DNA of 64,000 nt from Okapia johnstoni (lineage: Eukaryota; Chordata; Mammalia; Artiodactyla; Giraffidae), in NCBI GenBank assembly GCA_024291935.2, contig CM044309.1, positions 496,001-560,000 of the forward strand, given 5' to 3'. Under the pieces are notes generated by a model. It saw only the letters and a list, made by a program, of their open reading frames with translations, was not told the DNA's origin and did no database searches. Below, in pieces: positions 10,651-24,044 of the stretch (position 1 is its first letter; each line of letters starts with the position of its first letter). Made by a program: the position numbers and the translations under genes.

Positions 10651-10808
10651 TGGGGGATCTCCCTGGCGGTCCAGTGGTTAAGACCTCATGCTCCCAATGC
10701 AGGAGGCCCAAGTTCAATATCTGATTCGATATCAGAGAACTAGATCCCACAAGCCGCAACTCAGACGCGATACAGCCAAATGAGCCAATTAAATAACATT
10801 TTTTAAAA
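10651..10808 (+). repeat. CHR/Bov-tA1-type SINE
   Basis: The head is GGGGATCTCCCTGGCGGTCC. The body, AACTAGATCCCACAAGCCGC, lacks the BovB tail, and it ends in an A/T-rich tail (CATTTTTTAAAAAT). Confidence 0.85.
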
Positions 10809-10892
10809 ATCTCATTAGAAACCACATTAGGGTTACCTGAGTCTCCCTCACCACTAACCTAAGCCCAACTCTCCACTATTTCCTTTGCTAAA

Positions 10893-11023
10893 GAATACGT
10901 ATTTATTTGCCTGCACCAGGTTTGGTTGTGGCAGGTGGGATCCGGTTCCCCGACCGAGGATGGAACCTGGGCCCCCTTCTCTGGGAGCAGAGTCTTAGCC
11001 ACTGGATCAGCAGGGAGGTCCCT
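10893..11023 (-). repeat. CHR/Bov-tA1-type SINE, antisense
   Basis: On the minus strand it starts GGGACCTCCCTGCTGATCCAG and continues to GGTTCCATCCTCGGTCGGGG and a body truncated near CAGGCAAATAAATACG. Confidence 0.8.
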
Positions 11024-11036
11024 CCAGTATTTCCTT

Positions 11037-11150
11037 TATGGATGTATGAAGGCAGAGACCTGCTTGTTTTAGTTCATCATTGTATTCCTGGTACCAGACA
11101 CACAGCCGGCACTCAGGAAGTATCTGTCAAACAAAGGAACGGGTGAATGA
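11037..11150 (-). repeat. L2/MIR-like fragment
   Basis: The plus strand resembles the antisense L2 3' end: TCATTGTATTCCTGGTACCA, CACTCAGGAAGTATCTGTCA and GGGTGAATGAA. Confidence 0.5.
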
Positions 11151-11219
11151 AGCACAGTCTGTGTGGACTCTGACCACCTGTGCCGATACACGGCCTCCCC
11201 AGGTTCTGAATCTAAATGT

Positions 11220-11395
11220 TTTACATGTTTAAACTCACCTTATCTTCACAAGAACCACGATGGCGGGTACTACTCTTAACCCTAAAAGTGGGCTGTTATT
11301 CAGACAGGTTAAGTGACTTGCCTTTAGCTAGTAAGAGCTGCAGTTTGAACACAGGCAGGTTGATGCTGAAGCCTATACGCAGAACTAACTACAGC
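11220..11395 (-). repeat. MIR SINE, antisense
   Basis: Diverged match to MIR in antisense: TCACCTTATCTTCACAAGAA, GACAGGTTAAGTGACTTGCC, TAGCTAGTAAGAGCTGCAGT and TTTGAACACAGGCAGG. Confidence 0.75.
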
Positions 11396-12189
11396 ATTCC
11401 CCGCCACTCTACCCTAAGCTGGATTTTGAGGCTGCATCTGTCTCGCTTGCTGCCGTCACAGCTCCCTGAGCTGCCTGTCCAATCAAGCCGCACACTTTCT
11501 CCGGCTCCACACTCAGAAATCAGTCCTGTGGTTATCACATTTCCTCAGCTTATTTCCCTTGGTTTGCACACTTGCCTTCTGCTCTGAGCAAGACCTGGGG
11601 TTGACTTTCAGAAGATGTACCTTATCCACACTAATGACTTGCCCAGGGTCTGGCCTTTGGTTATCAGTTTCCTGTTTTCTTTGGCCTGTTGACCTCCGAG
11701 TGGGGAGAGTTTACTCATTTCTATGGTGCCCTGAGCGCAGCAAGTAGTCAGGCTGGAGTCTCAAGGCACTCCATGGAGCAGTCATTCATTCCCTCTTTAT
11801 CCCAGCTATTCTGAGCAACTCTCAGAATTTATGCCCAGGCAGATATGCAAGGCCTGGGTAGTGCTTTCATTGTAATTCTACCAAGAAGCCACAGAAAATG
11901 TGAGACAAGGCTTCAGCTGTGTTATTATATTGTCTGTTGCCTGGGAAATGGCTGGCAATACATTGCAAGTAGAGTTCATTTTTCATTCAATGTATGCTTG
12001 AATGCCTGCTAGGTACAAGGTACTGGAACAAATACCTCATTACAAGATGGCAGATTAATTGGACTCCATCCAACAAGTGTCTTATGTCCTTTTCCAGGCT
12101 CTGCTATTTTTACATGTTTGGGCTGTAGGATTAGTATCAGCATGTAGAGCTCCAAGTTTTGTGCTTCATTGGCCAAGACTAGAAAATAA

Positions 12190-12323
12190 ATATTTTTGTC
12201 TTTCTTGTTTTTGAGCTGCGAGGCAAGGTTTGTGGGATCTTCGTTCCCTGACTAGGGATCAAACCTGTGCCCCATGCAGCAGAAGCACAGAATCTTAACC
12301 GCTGGATCTCCAGGGAAGTCCTC
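12190..12323 (-). repeat. CHR/Bov-tA1-type SINE, antisense
   Basis: On the minus strand it begins AGGACTTCCCTGGAGATCCAG, contains a B-box-like GGTTTGATCCCTAGTCAGGG, and ends in a TATTTATTTTC-type tail. Confidence 0.85.
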
Positions 12324-13526
12324 AAATTGGTTTTAAATGTAAACAATCTTTGCAAACCATTGCTAAGAGTCCATGTCTCTACAGCCTTTCCCCTTAAACA
12401 ACTGGCCATGTAGTACGCCCCCATAATTCAGGGTCCAGCCAGGGACCATTCTAGATCTTTCAGGAAGAGGGAATTTGGCACAGATTTGGTTATATGGGTG
12501 AGAGAAGGGCTGAGAAGCCAAATAGAGATGATGAGGCAACCTACACCCCAGCAGCAGCAGGAAGCAACTATGACTGCCAAGCATGCAGGGACAAGAAGGG
12601 ATGGTGTGCCTGGTGTGCCCGAAGCCCAGCACCTGGGCCTTCTGGAAGGATCTGGAAAGACAGAGACGGTGGTCCAGTAGACGCAGGAGCCACGGGGGCT
12701 TAGGCACAGCTGGAGTGGCTGAGGAGGCCAGGTGGGGTGAGGGGGGATCAGCCTGACTTCTCTCCTCGGCAGACCTGCCAGTCCTCCTCCACGGCTCCCG
12801 GCTCCCGCTGCTTGAACCAGGCCAGGAGCAGAGCTGCAGGGAGCCTGGAAACAGAAGGAAGCGCAGCTACAGGCGGGAGAAGGGGTGAGGGGGACAGAGG
12901 ATGATGAGGCCCCCAGCTCATCAGCGACCCAACTGCATCTCGCTGTTTGCAGCCGCAGGGCAGAAAGGAGCAGGGGTTACACAGCAGGAAGCCTGGGCTC
13001 TGTCCACTCGGCTGTGTCACTGGTGTTATGACCTATGGGGACCTAACAGGAATGTCAGACCAAATGCCAGTCTATCACTTTCAGCTCCAAAGTTTGGATT
13101 GCTCTTCTTCAAACGTCATCATATCCTGTCCAGCACTGACGGTTGGAAAAATTATAAATGATTCACACTTAGCAGAAAAATGAGCCAATTGCTACAGTTT
13201 AAAAAGTGGGTATTATAGGTTCAGCATGAACATTCAGCCAGCCTGTGATATTTAAATAAATATTTAAGTTAGAGCTTGGTCTGGTCTTCATCCTCACAGA
13301 ACCGAAAAGTGACGTGATGCTCTCCACTCTTGGAAAGGAACGGAGTTGTGTCAGGGTGCTGGGCAAGGCCCGGCTCTCACAGACTTTAAAACAAAACGTG
13401 TTACAGCCAACAGCCCTTACTAATAAACAGGACGAGTCACTATTGAGATAAATACATCGTATATTTGTGATCCGCATCATGTTCTCCCAATCTAGCAAAA
13501 AGTTCAGAAAAGTCAAATTACTCTGC

Positions 13527-13553
13527 TATACACAGACACACAGACAGACACAG

Positions 13554-13582
<29 letters not shown>
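13527..13582. repeat. (CA)n microsatellite
   Basis: About 55 bases of CA repeats with G and T interruptions, ending TATATATAAAAG directly before a SINE head. A candidate polymorphic marker. Confidence 0.95.
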
Positions 13583-13586
<4 letters not shown>

Positions 13587-13587
13587 A

Positions 13588-13790
13588 AAGGGCTTCCCTG
13601 GTGGCTCAGCTGGTAAAGAATCCACCTGCAATGCAGGAGACCTGGGTTTGCTCCCTGGGTGGGGAAGATCCCCTGGAGAAGGAAATGACAACCCACTCTA
13701 GGATTCTTGCCTGGACAATCCCCATGGAGAGAGGAGCCTGGAGGGCTACAGTCCACAGGGTCACAAAGAATTGGACAAAACTGAGCCACC
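13588..13790 (+). repeat. Bov-tA-type SINE
   Basis: The head is GGGCTTCCCTGGTGGCTCAG. The B-box region is slightly altered (GGTTTGCTCCCTGGG), and the tail ends ATTGGACAAAACTGAGCCAC. It abuts the CA microsatellite. Confidence 0.95.
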
Positions 13791-14487
13791 AACACACAAA
13801 CACATAGTAATTTAATGTCAAATTAAATTAGAAGCAATGAAAATGGAGAGGGTTAATGACTACATGTCCTCTCTGTATGTTTTTACCTACTACATACATG
13901 CATTCTGTGACACTTGTTTATTATAATGTGTTTATTGCTTTAAAAGCCATGTCAAAAAATTCTCTGAAAATGGTTTATCATAGCTAATATAAACAGCTTT
14001 AGTTTTATCATATAAACTAAAATTTGTTATGCTTTCATTTCACTTGCTTATGCTCAGGGCCAGAAACTTAGAAAATGCCAAAGTACCTTCCTACATTTAA
14101 AAGAAAGGGGTTGGGGGGAAGGAAATCAGGTGAAGGCGTCAAAAGGTACAAACTTACAGTTATCAGATACATAAGTACTAGGGAAGGAATGTACAACATG
14201 ATAAAAACATTAATACTGCTGTGCATTATACATGAAAATTATCAAAAGAGTAAATCCTAAAAGTATTTTCACAGAAAAAAACCAAAACTTTTTCCTCTTC
14301 CTTTAATTTTGTATCTGTACAACAGAATGGATGTTCACTAAACTTACCACGGTACTACTTCCTGACGTATGCAAGCCAAATCATTGTGCTAAACTCATAT
14401 AGTCGTGTATGCTAGTTAAATCTCAATAAAATTAGAAGGAAAAAAGGAAAACAATGATAAAAAAGAAATGAAAGATACAGTAGAGAG

Positions 14488-14690
14488 CCCGTGGGAGTCT
14501 GCCGTATGACTCAAGGAGCTCAAGCTGGGCTCTGTGACAACCTAGACCGGTGGGATGGGGCGGGAGGTGGAGGCAGCCTCAGGAGCGGGCGATATGTACC
14601 TACGGCTGATCCATGTTGACGTTCGGCGGAAACCCACAGAGCACTGTAATTATCCCCCAATTAAAAATGAAGAAGAGGAAATAAAGTCTC
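14488..14690 (+). repeat. 5'-truncated ruminant L1 3' end
   Basis: It reads GGGAGTCTGCCGTATGACTC, then GGTGGGATGGGGCGGGAGG, then CTACGGCTGATCCATGTTGA, then CACTGTAATTATCCCCCAAT and AAAAATGAAGAAGAGGAAATAAA. This order matches the ruminant L1 3' UTR in sense. Confidence 0.8.
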
Positions 14691-17228
14691 TCTCCCTCCT
14701 CTCTAGAGTATCTGTGTGCACACATAGGCAGTACAGGCAGAAGGTCTTTTGACCTTGGGCCACAGACATCTAAATTACACACTCAAATTTGGGCACTGAA
14801 ATACCCAATGCATTTTCTATTTTATATGCAATAGGAAATGCATATTAGATATATCCAGTATAACCAAAATTTCTACTTAAAAATTTTACCGTGCTGTTCT
14901 GGCTAAAATTACACGATGATGACTCGAAGAGAATGCTGACATTGTCACCTTGGCAGTGATTGGCTACTAACAGGATGTCCTTGGACAGATGAACCAGAAC
15001 AACGTGGGCGTCTGCTTTTATCATGACTCTAGGGTTGAATGAGGAACGGCAGCCAAAAAGCTAAGCAAGCGGTAATTGACACCATAAATCACTTATGAGT
15101 CATGGAATAACTACTGGATGTCAGGTATTATGACCAATAAAAGGAAAACAGACATTGAATTTGGTTTGTGGGGAGCATGTAGTCTCACTGGTGAAATAGC
15201 AGAAGTAAAACCAATAAGAGACAATTCAAGAGAATAGATTCAACTTAGGTGCTACATGATATTTCACATGGTAATGAGGTAGGGGTCAGCTGTTGATTCA
15301 TTTGTCAAATATTCGTTCAGGCTCCTTAGGGAAGGTGTACAGAGGGAAGGTGTAGTCCCACTCAAGGAAACCAGAGACGGGTGGGAAGACAGACAAGAAC
15401 GCCGAGAATTACACTATGAAGGAGACAGCTAGGATGCGGGGGCGCATCCGGGGACCAGGAGGCACAAAGGAGAGGACTTGGTCCGGTTCAGTGGGAATAA
15501 CGCAGACGTGGCCAACACAGCGGGCAAAGTCAGCCCTGGCGAGGAGCAGTGGCCTGGCAGAGCTGGCTGTCGAGAGGAGTTTCCAAGTTTGAGTCTGAAT
15601 AAACCAGAGGAAGAAAGAGAGTTCTGGGGAGCTGGAAGAACATGTGAAAACCCACGAAAGGCTGAAAGGACGGGGCAGCACAGGAGTCGGCAGTGAGGAC
15701 AGAAGGGAACAGGCGTGGATGAAGAACGCGGCGGGCGGAAGCGGCGGCCTGGATTCTCGGCGGCTCGACATCCTCGCAGAGGATTCACGCATCTCCCAGC
15801 TCCTGGGATTTGGGCTTGGCCACGTGACTTGCTTTGATCAGTGGAGTATCAGTGACAATGATGTGAACAAAGACTTGAAGTACGATAGGTGGGTGGGTTA
15901 GCCTATTTACGTCTGTCATCGCCGTAAGGAGAACATACTCTGGAGTTACTGCCCCTCCAGCCAGGACTCTGGCAGGGCAGGGCTGCCCTGTCTCCCACAG
16001 ACATGTGGTGGGAGATAATACCTCCTGCTGTGTGTCACCGAGATTTTTCTGGTTCGTTATGCAGTGAAAGCTGACTAATACTGGGAGCCCTGAGCAGCTC
16101 CTTTCGGCCAGAACAAAGGGTGCCAACCTGAGGGGCAGCTGGTGGGGAAACAGGACACAGGGCTGCACAAAACTCTCCTGCTGGGAGGGCATTAACATTG
16201 GGCAGTATTCTAGTACAATACCCATTACCCAGACAAGGACTGAAATCCAAGGCAAGAATGTGCTACAGCTTACTACACAGACCTTCCAACTAAGGATTTC
16301 AAAAAAATTTAAGCTACAGGAAACAACTATATCAGCTTTCATGGCAAAAAGAAGACAAAACACCAGTTACAGGGTCTTTTTTTGTTATTGTAATAGTCAT
16401 ATTACAATAGTACAAAGGTGGGGACACAATTTAATGATAATTGTAACTTGTCAACGACTTCTTAAAGTAATTCTTTGTGTTTGACTGGAAATTGATTTTA
16501 TGCTAACTACAATTAATTCCAGAAACAGATACCGAAAAAAGTGTTAGTCTACAAAAAGAATTTTCCAATAGGTGCTATTCTTTCAAGGTGTTTAAATCTA
16601 CATCTTGCATTTTCCTTTAAAAAGCTACATCTGGAATTTGAATAATTTAAAAGAGGTAGGAGAGAAAGACACCCATTTAAATGGTGAAAACAGGCAGACG
16701 TAGCGTGAGCCAACCCTTCACAAGAGTCCTAGAAGTCAGACGCTTGGAAATGACTCTTACAGATGAACGCATCACCCTGCTTATACTGCAAGGGCAGAAA
16801 ACCTTGGTTTAATTCAGAGGAGTGTGACTAACTACATATTCCCAAATTCTGTACTATTTCTCCCTTCAAAAGGTACAGCTTAGTCTCTTTCTATTTGAGC
16901 GGGGGCATGTCTTAGGGACTCTCTGCTAAGGAAGAGGATATGCGGAAAGCAACACTGTGACTTCTGAGTCCGTACAGGCACCTTGGACGCCCCCCCTCCC
17001 CGGGATCACTAGTTATGAGGAAAGCAGCTGTGCGAACGCCCACGCATCCCCATGGAGACGCATCCTTCCCATGCAGTGTAAGCAGCGTGGTCAGGGAGCG
17101 CCTGAGACCGCCATCGTCCTGGGTGGGGTGAGCCAGCCGCGTTGGCAGCAGGTCAGCCTGCCCTAGCGGAGCCTTCAGACGACCGTGCCCTGACTGACAC
17201 CTTACCTGCAGCCCCATGAGAGACCCGG

Positions 17229-17441
17229 CCTTCCCAGGTGGTGCGAGGGGTGCAGAACCCGCCTGCCAATGCAGGAGACGTAGGAGACATGGGTTCAATC
17301 CTTGGATGGGGAAGATCCCGTGGACAAAGGCATGGCAGCCCACCCACTGTTCTTGCCTGGAGAATCCCACGGACGGAGGAGCCCGGCGGGCTACGGTCCA
17401 CAGGGTCGCAGAGTCGGACACAGCTGAGCAAGTGAGCATAC
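17229..17441 (+). repeat. Bov-tA-type SINE with small internal duplication
   Basis: The head GGCCTTCCCAGGTGGTGCGA, body GGAGAATCCCACGGACGGAG and tail GTCGGACACAGCTGAGC are typical. GGAGACGTAGGAGACATGGG shows a local duplication of GGAGAC in the B-box region. Confidence 0.9.
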
Positions 17442-18756
17442 ACCAGAGGCCCTGCGCCAGAAGCACCAGCTAAACCGGTCCTGAACCCCAGATCGTACAA
17501 TCCGTGATTATACACGCTTCCTTGTTTGAAGCTGCTAAGTCGTAACTGTTCACAGTAACAGATCAGGACCGAGAGCTTCTCTCTGCAGCCATGATGAATG
17601 CAAGGGGTTACTGTGTAACACGAAAAAAAAAAAAAAAACCTACAAAATAAAACATGGTACAAAGATAAAAAGAAGAAGCATCCATTGCCAACGCCTTAAG
17701 GTCACTAAACATTAGGAAAATACAATTCATCAAACTTTCAGAGAAAGGTCTTGTTCCAAAGGACATTCAAATTGGACTTTACCAGATAATTAATGGGTAA
17801 GAAAAGAGAAAGTTCTATTTCTCTGGAACTCATCTCTCAGGAAATGAGAGGCAGGGGATGGAGACACCAGAGAGGACGAAGGCAAATACATATTTCAGCA
17901 GATTTTTACCAGCAATGAAAAGATGATGCCTCATGCAACTGAGTATCGACCATAATACCATATCACAGGGAAGACTCGTAAATATTCAGGCATCAACCAG
18001 TAAATTATCATGAGAGCTCTACTGGCCCTCTATCTTTCATCAAGTCGGTCCATCCCATAAAGAAAATTTTTCCAGGGATAAACCAGGATACAAGAGACAT
18101 TAAGAAGTTTCACAGATGCTTACCATTGAGGCATTCCTGGCTCACAACTACTGTGCTTCATTTCTGAATCTGTGACCAAAGGTCTCTGCCAAATGCATCT
18201 TCTGTGCCAACAGCTCTTTTCAACAACAGCAATACCGAACACAAGAACCCTGCTTCTCTCTCCCAGCTTTGACTCCATCAGGACTCTTTTTTCCCCTAGA
18301 CCTTTCAGCACTGTGAATGGCCGGGGGACTGTGGCAGAGTGTAGGGGACCCAGCACCAGCTTTAGCTTGGGCGCATCATCTCTCGCCCTGAAAGCCACTT
18401 CTGTGTCTCTGAAAGCGGTGGCCCGGACTCACGGCCGCCGCGGTGGCTGGTGCCGTCTCTGCCTCTGTCTGCTGGCAGAGCCCAGCTGTGTTTCATCTCC
18501 TTCTCCCATCTCCCTCTTCTCATTTTCTGAAACAAAGTCCATCTTTTTCCAAGTTAACCACAGAATCTGACTGATGAAAACTGATCTTTAAATCTTGTCT
18601 TTCTTTACATTCAATCATTAGAGATTTGATCTTCTGTGGCAGAGAAAGCTCCACGAGAGTCATTTCTGGACTTCAAAAGTTACTCAGGGATTTTATCCTC
18701 AAAGAACAATAACAAATTAATCCGAGGAGCCAAGAGAGGGTAGACATCTCTCTGAA

Positions 18757-18977
18757 TGCACGCATGCTCAGTTGCTTCACTCGTGTCCAACTCTTGGCAA
18801 CCCCATGGACTATAGCCCACCAGGCTCCTCTGTCCATGGGATTCTCCAGGCAAGAACACTGCAGTGAGTGGGTTTCCATGCCCTCCTCCAGGGGATCTTC
18901 CCAACTCAGGGATCTAACCCACATCTCCTATGTCTCCTGCACTGGCATGCAGATTCTTTACTGCTGAGCCACAGGAG
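18757..18977 (-). repeat. Bov-tA-type SINE, antisense
   Basis: The plus strand runs TTGCTTCACTCGTGTCCAAC, then TCCATGGGATTCTCCAGGCA, then CAGATTCTTTACTGCTGAGC, which is the reverse complement of the usual SINE. Confidence 0.93.
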
Positions 18978-19779
18978 AAGAAACCACCCCAGCATCAAGC
19001 TTTTACGGGAGAAACCACCCTCGTATTAGTCTTTACACAAACATGTGATATTCTCTCTTGATTAAGGGTAACATTTCAATATTGATATTTTTAGTCCTCA
19101 ATAATAATATTGGAATGACTAGAATGCTTACATCCAAAAGATTGATCCCACAGAGCAGATGTAAAGTGCTAGTGAAATTTATAGAAACCAATCAGTGTCA
19201 GCAGGGCAAGTCTTTGCCTCCCAGTCATTTCCCATAAACTTTTTTTCAGGTGCTGGCACAGGGAAAGACACTGACCCCAAGTAGCAGGAAAAAAAGACAT
19301 GATGGAAAATCAAGAGGTGTGTGAACCAAGGTGTGCCTGAAAAGGTAGGAGAAGGTAACTGGCATTATTCGCATAGTGCCAGTGATGTGTTTGCTATCTT
19401 TGTAGACCTTCACTGTGAGCACAACAGAGACAAATGCAGAGACATAGTAACGGATGAAGCTCAACCACATCATCTTGAATTTGGAGCTGTTGCATTTTAA
19501 TAATTCTTAAATACATTTGACTTCTTCATTATGTGCCCAGTGTAGCTATGCTGGAGATCTGCCTGTAGGGATAAATCTCTTGACAGTCATTTACTCTCCT
19601 TTTACTTCTTTATATGACACACTAGGGCACTCTGGCTTATTTTTTTAATTATGTGTGAAGGTATGTTATATTTATTATCTATAAGTTTCAGTTTAGAACA
19701 GTAACAGAAATGCTGCAAATTATTTGTTATAAATTAGGAGACATGTTTGCTAGGCTTGAGAATCAGGACTTTACTGGTT

Positions 19780-20110
19780 TCAAATCCTTTCTCACCTCAG
19801 GACCTTTGCACATGCTATTGCTATCTCTGCCTGGAATACTGTCTTCTGACTTTTTTCTTATTGTTATGGCAAACTCCTAAATTTTCAGGTCTTGGCTAAA
19901 ACATCACTGATTCAATAGACTAAGTCAGAGTCCCCTCTTCCATGCTAATAGAGCAGCCTATATTTTTTCATAACACATAACAAGTGAAACTGAGCTATTC
20001 ATGTATTTTTTTTGTTTAATGTCTGTCTCCATGCAAGGCACTTGAAAAGAAAATGCTGACATGTAGTAGCTGCTCAGTAAGTGCTGGTTAGGTGAATGAA
20101 TAATCAGAAA
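19780..20110 (-). repeat. L2-like fragment
   Basis: It contains TCACCTCAGGACCTTTGCAC, ATGCTATTGCTATCTCTGCC and TAGTAGCTGCTCAGTAAGTG, a familiar antisense L2 order. Heavily decayed. Confidence 0.6.
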
Positions 20111-20114
20111 GGCT

Positions 20115-20215
20115 AAAGTGTAAGATTAAGCACCCAAGATTACACAGCTAGTATGTGGCAAAGTTAGGATCCTAACCTATATGTGACTGATACCTCTTAA
20201 CTATTGGTACATTAT
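20115..20215 (-). repeat. MIR fragment, antisense
   Basis: It reads AAGATTACACAGCTAGTATG, then GCAAAGTTAGGATCCTAACC, resembling the MIR core in antisense. Confidence 0.6.
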
Positions 20216-20844
20216 TTCCATCACCTTATTCTGTTTCCCGCTAAAGAGGCATCATACAGAGTGAAGTGAAAACAGTAAGCAGTTCGATTCTAAAATATTA
20301 GAAGCAAAACAAGATCAAATTACTTTGTTCCAGGTTTCTCCCTATTTGTCCCCACAGTGAGATACTGCAATAGAGGTACACCTTCCATCCATGCATCTCA
20401 AATTGCCAGATCTGTGACCGATTTCCCTATAGGTTACTCCCCTACTGAGCCTATGCTAAAATCTAGAAGAAATGTCAAGTGCCAAAATGTATAACCATAG
20501 AAAATGTCTTTATCACGTTCATATGTACCTAAAACAGTTCACTTGACTTCACGCCAAAGCTGGTCAACTGCCAGGTCATGGAGACCCCAAGGCTACTCAA
20601 ACACAGCAGAACACAATGCGTAAGAAGCTTGCAAATCGTACAGCCACAACCCACTAAAACACCCCGGTCATCTAGCAGCTTACGTGCTGTAAACAATTAT
20701 GGATATTAGGAGCAATAATGAAACCGGGTTCACCAAACCCTGCATAGCTCTGGCCTCCTCTGTGAAACCCCCACTACACACTGAATTCACAGGCGACGGC
20801 AGGGCAGAGGGGTGCAAGCTCAGATAGACATTCTGTAACCACAC

Positions 20845-20990
20845 ACATCTGGATTTGAATCCTGGTCCCCTGCTGTCCAGCCGGTGGCTTTTATGACAAC
20901 TGACCATCTCACTGAGCCTCGGTTTCCTCACCTAAAACGGGGCTAGTACTGATCTCATAAAATTTTTATGAGCATTAATAATGTACTAAG
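20845..20990 (+). repeat. MIR SINE
   Basis: A sense MIR match: ATCTGGATTTGAATCCTGGT, CACTGAGCCTCGGTTTCCTC, then ACCTAAAACGGGGCTAGTAC. Confidence 0.75.
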
Positions 20991-21044
20991 CAACTGACAG
21001 TTTATTAAGTAATTGCTTAATAAACGATAGCACTGTTTCTTTCT

Positions 21045-21165
21045 TTTCTTTTTATATATATATACATGTATCCATTCTCCCCCAAACTCCCCACCCATCC
21101 AGGCTGCCACATAGGAATGAGCAGAGTTCCATGTGGATAGCATTGCTTCTTATCAAAGTTTATAG
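21045..21165 (-). repeat. L1 3' UTR fragment, antisense
   Basis: ATGTATCCATTCTCCCCCAA, CATCCAGGCTGCCACATAGG and GCAGAGTTCCATGTGGATAG match the ruminant L1 3' region in reverse. Confidence 0.65.
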
Positions 21166-22047
21166 TTTGTTTTATCCAAAGGAGACTCTGTATATGGGAC
21201 ACAGCACAATATTGGCAGATGCACTTGATGCCTAACAAGCAAAAGCCATAAATAATCATGTTATCTCACACCCTGCACCGCCAAGAGTCTTACGTAAACC
21301 TCGCATTTCATAAATATTTGTTGATTTATCATACAAAGTAAACCGGCTATGAATTCCAGCTGTTATGGGTACACAATCTAAAAATGAAAATCTTTAGTTG
21401 GAAGGTCCCTCTATTCTAATACATTTTGGAGAATCATGGAAACTGAAGGAACTGCATGAAGACAGAAATCAAGAAATTTTCTGTCCTTTTCAGGGAAATA
21501 AAGAAACTAAATTTTGTGGGCTCTAGACCAATGAATTTAATTGTTGTCTGGGTTTCTAGGTGGTTCAAGATCCCAGTGCAGATAATGAACATTTGGATAC
21601 ATGGAATAAGGAAGGAAACAGGACGGTCATCTGGGAATGACATGCAGAGATGGGAATTAGACACTGAGCTGTTGTCCAGAGGATCTAGTTAGAATCATAT
21701 GAGGCTGTGACTGGAGAGTGAGGCAGTCAGAATAGTCAGGACTCAATTGTCACAGATCAGGAGCCAACACAGGAAATGCAGAGCTGATCTGACCCACTTG
21801 CTGAATGTTGGAAGCCAGAATACAGAGCCGTTTACCTGGAGATGGTGCAGGGTTTAACGGGGAAAGGCAGCACAATTTTAGCCCATGGAGGCATCGCTAT
21901 TCTTTGACGTTAGGTAACAATATGGTATAAGCGAAGACAGAAAGCAAGCAAGCAACTGGGCTGCCTCACATTCTGCTTCTGTGATGCAAATGGGACCCCT
22001 CCAATTCTGGATGCAGCAATTAGCCAAGTCTCAGTTGGAGTTTTTTG

Positions 22048-22252
22048 GACTTCCCTGGTGGCTCAGCCATAAAGAATCTGTCTGCCAATGCAAGAGGTGT
22101 GGGTTCGATCCCTGGGTCAGGAAGATCCCCTGGAGAAGGAAATGGCAACCCACTCCAGTATTCTTGCCTGGGAAATCCCATGGACAGAGGAGCCTGGCGG
22201 GCTACAGTCCATGGGGTCGCAAAGGGTTGGACACGACTGAGTGACTCAACAA
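22048..22252 (+). repeat. Bov-tA-type SINE
   Basis: The head is GGACTTCCCTGGTGGCTCAG, the B-box GGTTCGATCCCTGGGTCAGG, and the tail GTTGGACACGACTGAGTGAC followed by CAACAACAACC. It is close to consensus, so probably young. Confidence 0.95.
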
Positions 22253-23248
22253 CAACCACACCTAGAGTTTAAGCTTTGGGTGAACAAGGTGAGCTGCAGG
22301 CTCCCTTTGAATCCTTAACCTCCAAGGATCCTCTCTCTGTTAGAGTCTAAGACAGAAGACAGCTAGAGACTGTTCTACACAATCTTATGAACAATACTGG
22401 GTTGCCCAAAAAGTTCCTTGGGTGTTCAAGTATCAATAAACTTTAAAGACACATCTTTCTCTCCCCAGGAACTTTATTGACTATATTCACCATTTTGTTC
22501 TGCTACCTTCCGCCACATTTCAGGCAGCTTCATGACTCCATCTTCCCAAAACTTTTTTTTATCTTTTTTAGCAAAGAATTGTTCCAGGTGCCTTTTACAG
22601 TCTTCCAGGGAATTGAAATTTTTTCCATTAATAGAATTTGGTAAAGACTGAAATAAATGGAAATCCAAAAGTGCAATGTCTGGTGAATACAGCGGATGAA
22701 TCAGAACTTCCCAGCCAAGCTGTAATAGCTTTCGCCTGGTCATCAAAGAAACATGCAGCATTGCGTTATCCTGATGGACAATTGCACATATTCTTGACTA
22801 ATTCTGGGGGCTTTTCGTTGAGTGTGGCTTTCAGTTGGTCTAATTGGGAACAGTGCTTGTTGGAATTAATCCTTTGGTTTTTCAGAAGGAGCTCATGAGA
22901 GACTCCTTTCCAATCCCACCATATACACAACATCATCTCTTTTGGATGAAAACCGGCCTTTGGTGTGGCTGGTGGTGGTTAGTTTCACTTGCCCCACAAT
23001 TTCTTCTGTCTCATATTATTGTACAGTATTCATTTTTTATCGCCCGGCATGATTTGTTTTAAAAATGGAACATTTTCACTGTTTCAGTAGATAATCACAT
23101 GCAGAAATAGGGTCAAGAAGGCTTTTTTCCCTACTTATGTGGAACCCAAACATCAAAGTGATTAACATAACCAAACTGATGCAAATGATTTTCAATGCTT
23201 GATTTGGATATTCTGAGTATGTCGGCTATTTCTCAAGTGATATAACAT

Positions 23249-23461
23249 TTTATCTGTGCAGTGTCGTGTCTGACTCTTTTCAGCCTTGTGGACTGTAGCC
23301 CGCCAGGCTCCTCTGTCCATGGGATTTCCCACGCAAGAATCCTGGAGGGGGTTGCCGTGTCCTTCTCCAGGGGATCTTCCCGACCCGGGGATTGAGCCGC
23401 GTCTGCTGTGTTCCTGCACTGGCAGGTGGCTTTTTACCATCGCACCACCTGGGCAGCCCCA
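23249..23461 (-). repeat. Bov-tA-type SINE inside mariner, antisense
   Basis: The plus strand reads TGCAGTGTCGTGTCTGACTC, CCATGGGATTTCCCACGCAA, then CACCACCTGGGCAGCCCC, a SINE in reverse. It splits the mariner transposase region, so it inserted after the mariner. Confidence 0.93.
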
Positions 23462-23841
23462 GGGTGATGCTGATGGCTCTCAGCGAATGTCTTGATTTGA
23501 TCATTGTCGATTCAACTGTCCAACCTGACCCTGAAGCTGATCCAGAGAGGCATCTTCAGCACGAAACTCTGTCAGCCCCTTTCAGCAGCTCAGACAGTCA
23601 CAGCACCTTCTCCACACGCTCCATAAATCTTATTTTGCATTTCAGTTGCATTTTTACCTTTCTTGAAATAATAAAGCATAATATGCCAAAAATGTAGTCT
23701 TTTTCTTCCATCTTCAATATCAAAATGGCTACACAAAAATTCACCAATTTTGATAACCTTTTTAATGCACACTGATATGACAGCTGTCACAATACAATCT
23801 AACTGTTTCTAATGAAGTTAAAGACAATTAAGCACTACTAG

Positions 23842-24044
23842 GGGCTTCCCTGGTGGCTCAATGGTAAAAAATCCACCTGCCAATGCAGGAGACGGGTTCA
23901 ATCCCCGGTTGAGAAGATCCCCTGGAGAAGGAAAGGACAACCCACTTCAGTATTCTTGCCCGGAAAATCCCGTGGGCAGAGAAGCCTGGTGGGCTGCAGT
24001 CCATGGGGTTGCAAAGAGTTGGACACGACTGAGTGACTAAAATA
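23842..24044 (+). repeat. Bov-tA-type SINE inside mariner
   Basis: It starts GGGCTTCCCTGGTGGCTCAA and ends GACACGACTGAGTGACTAAA, only 44 bp from the right mariner terminus. The two nested SINEs lie in opposite orientations. Confidence 0.93.

Noticed and set aside
15785..16363. 192-codon minus-strand frame
   Set aside because: It lies in the 23.4-kb intron with no similarity I recognise. The COL12A1 exons on either side join perfectly without it.
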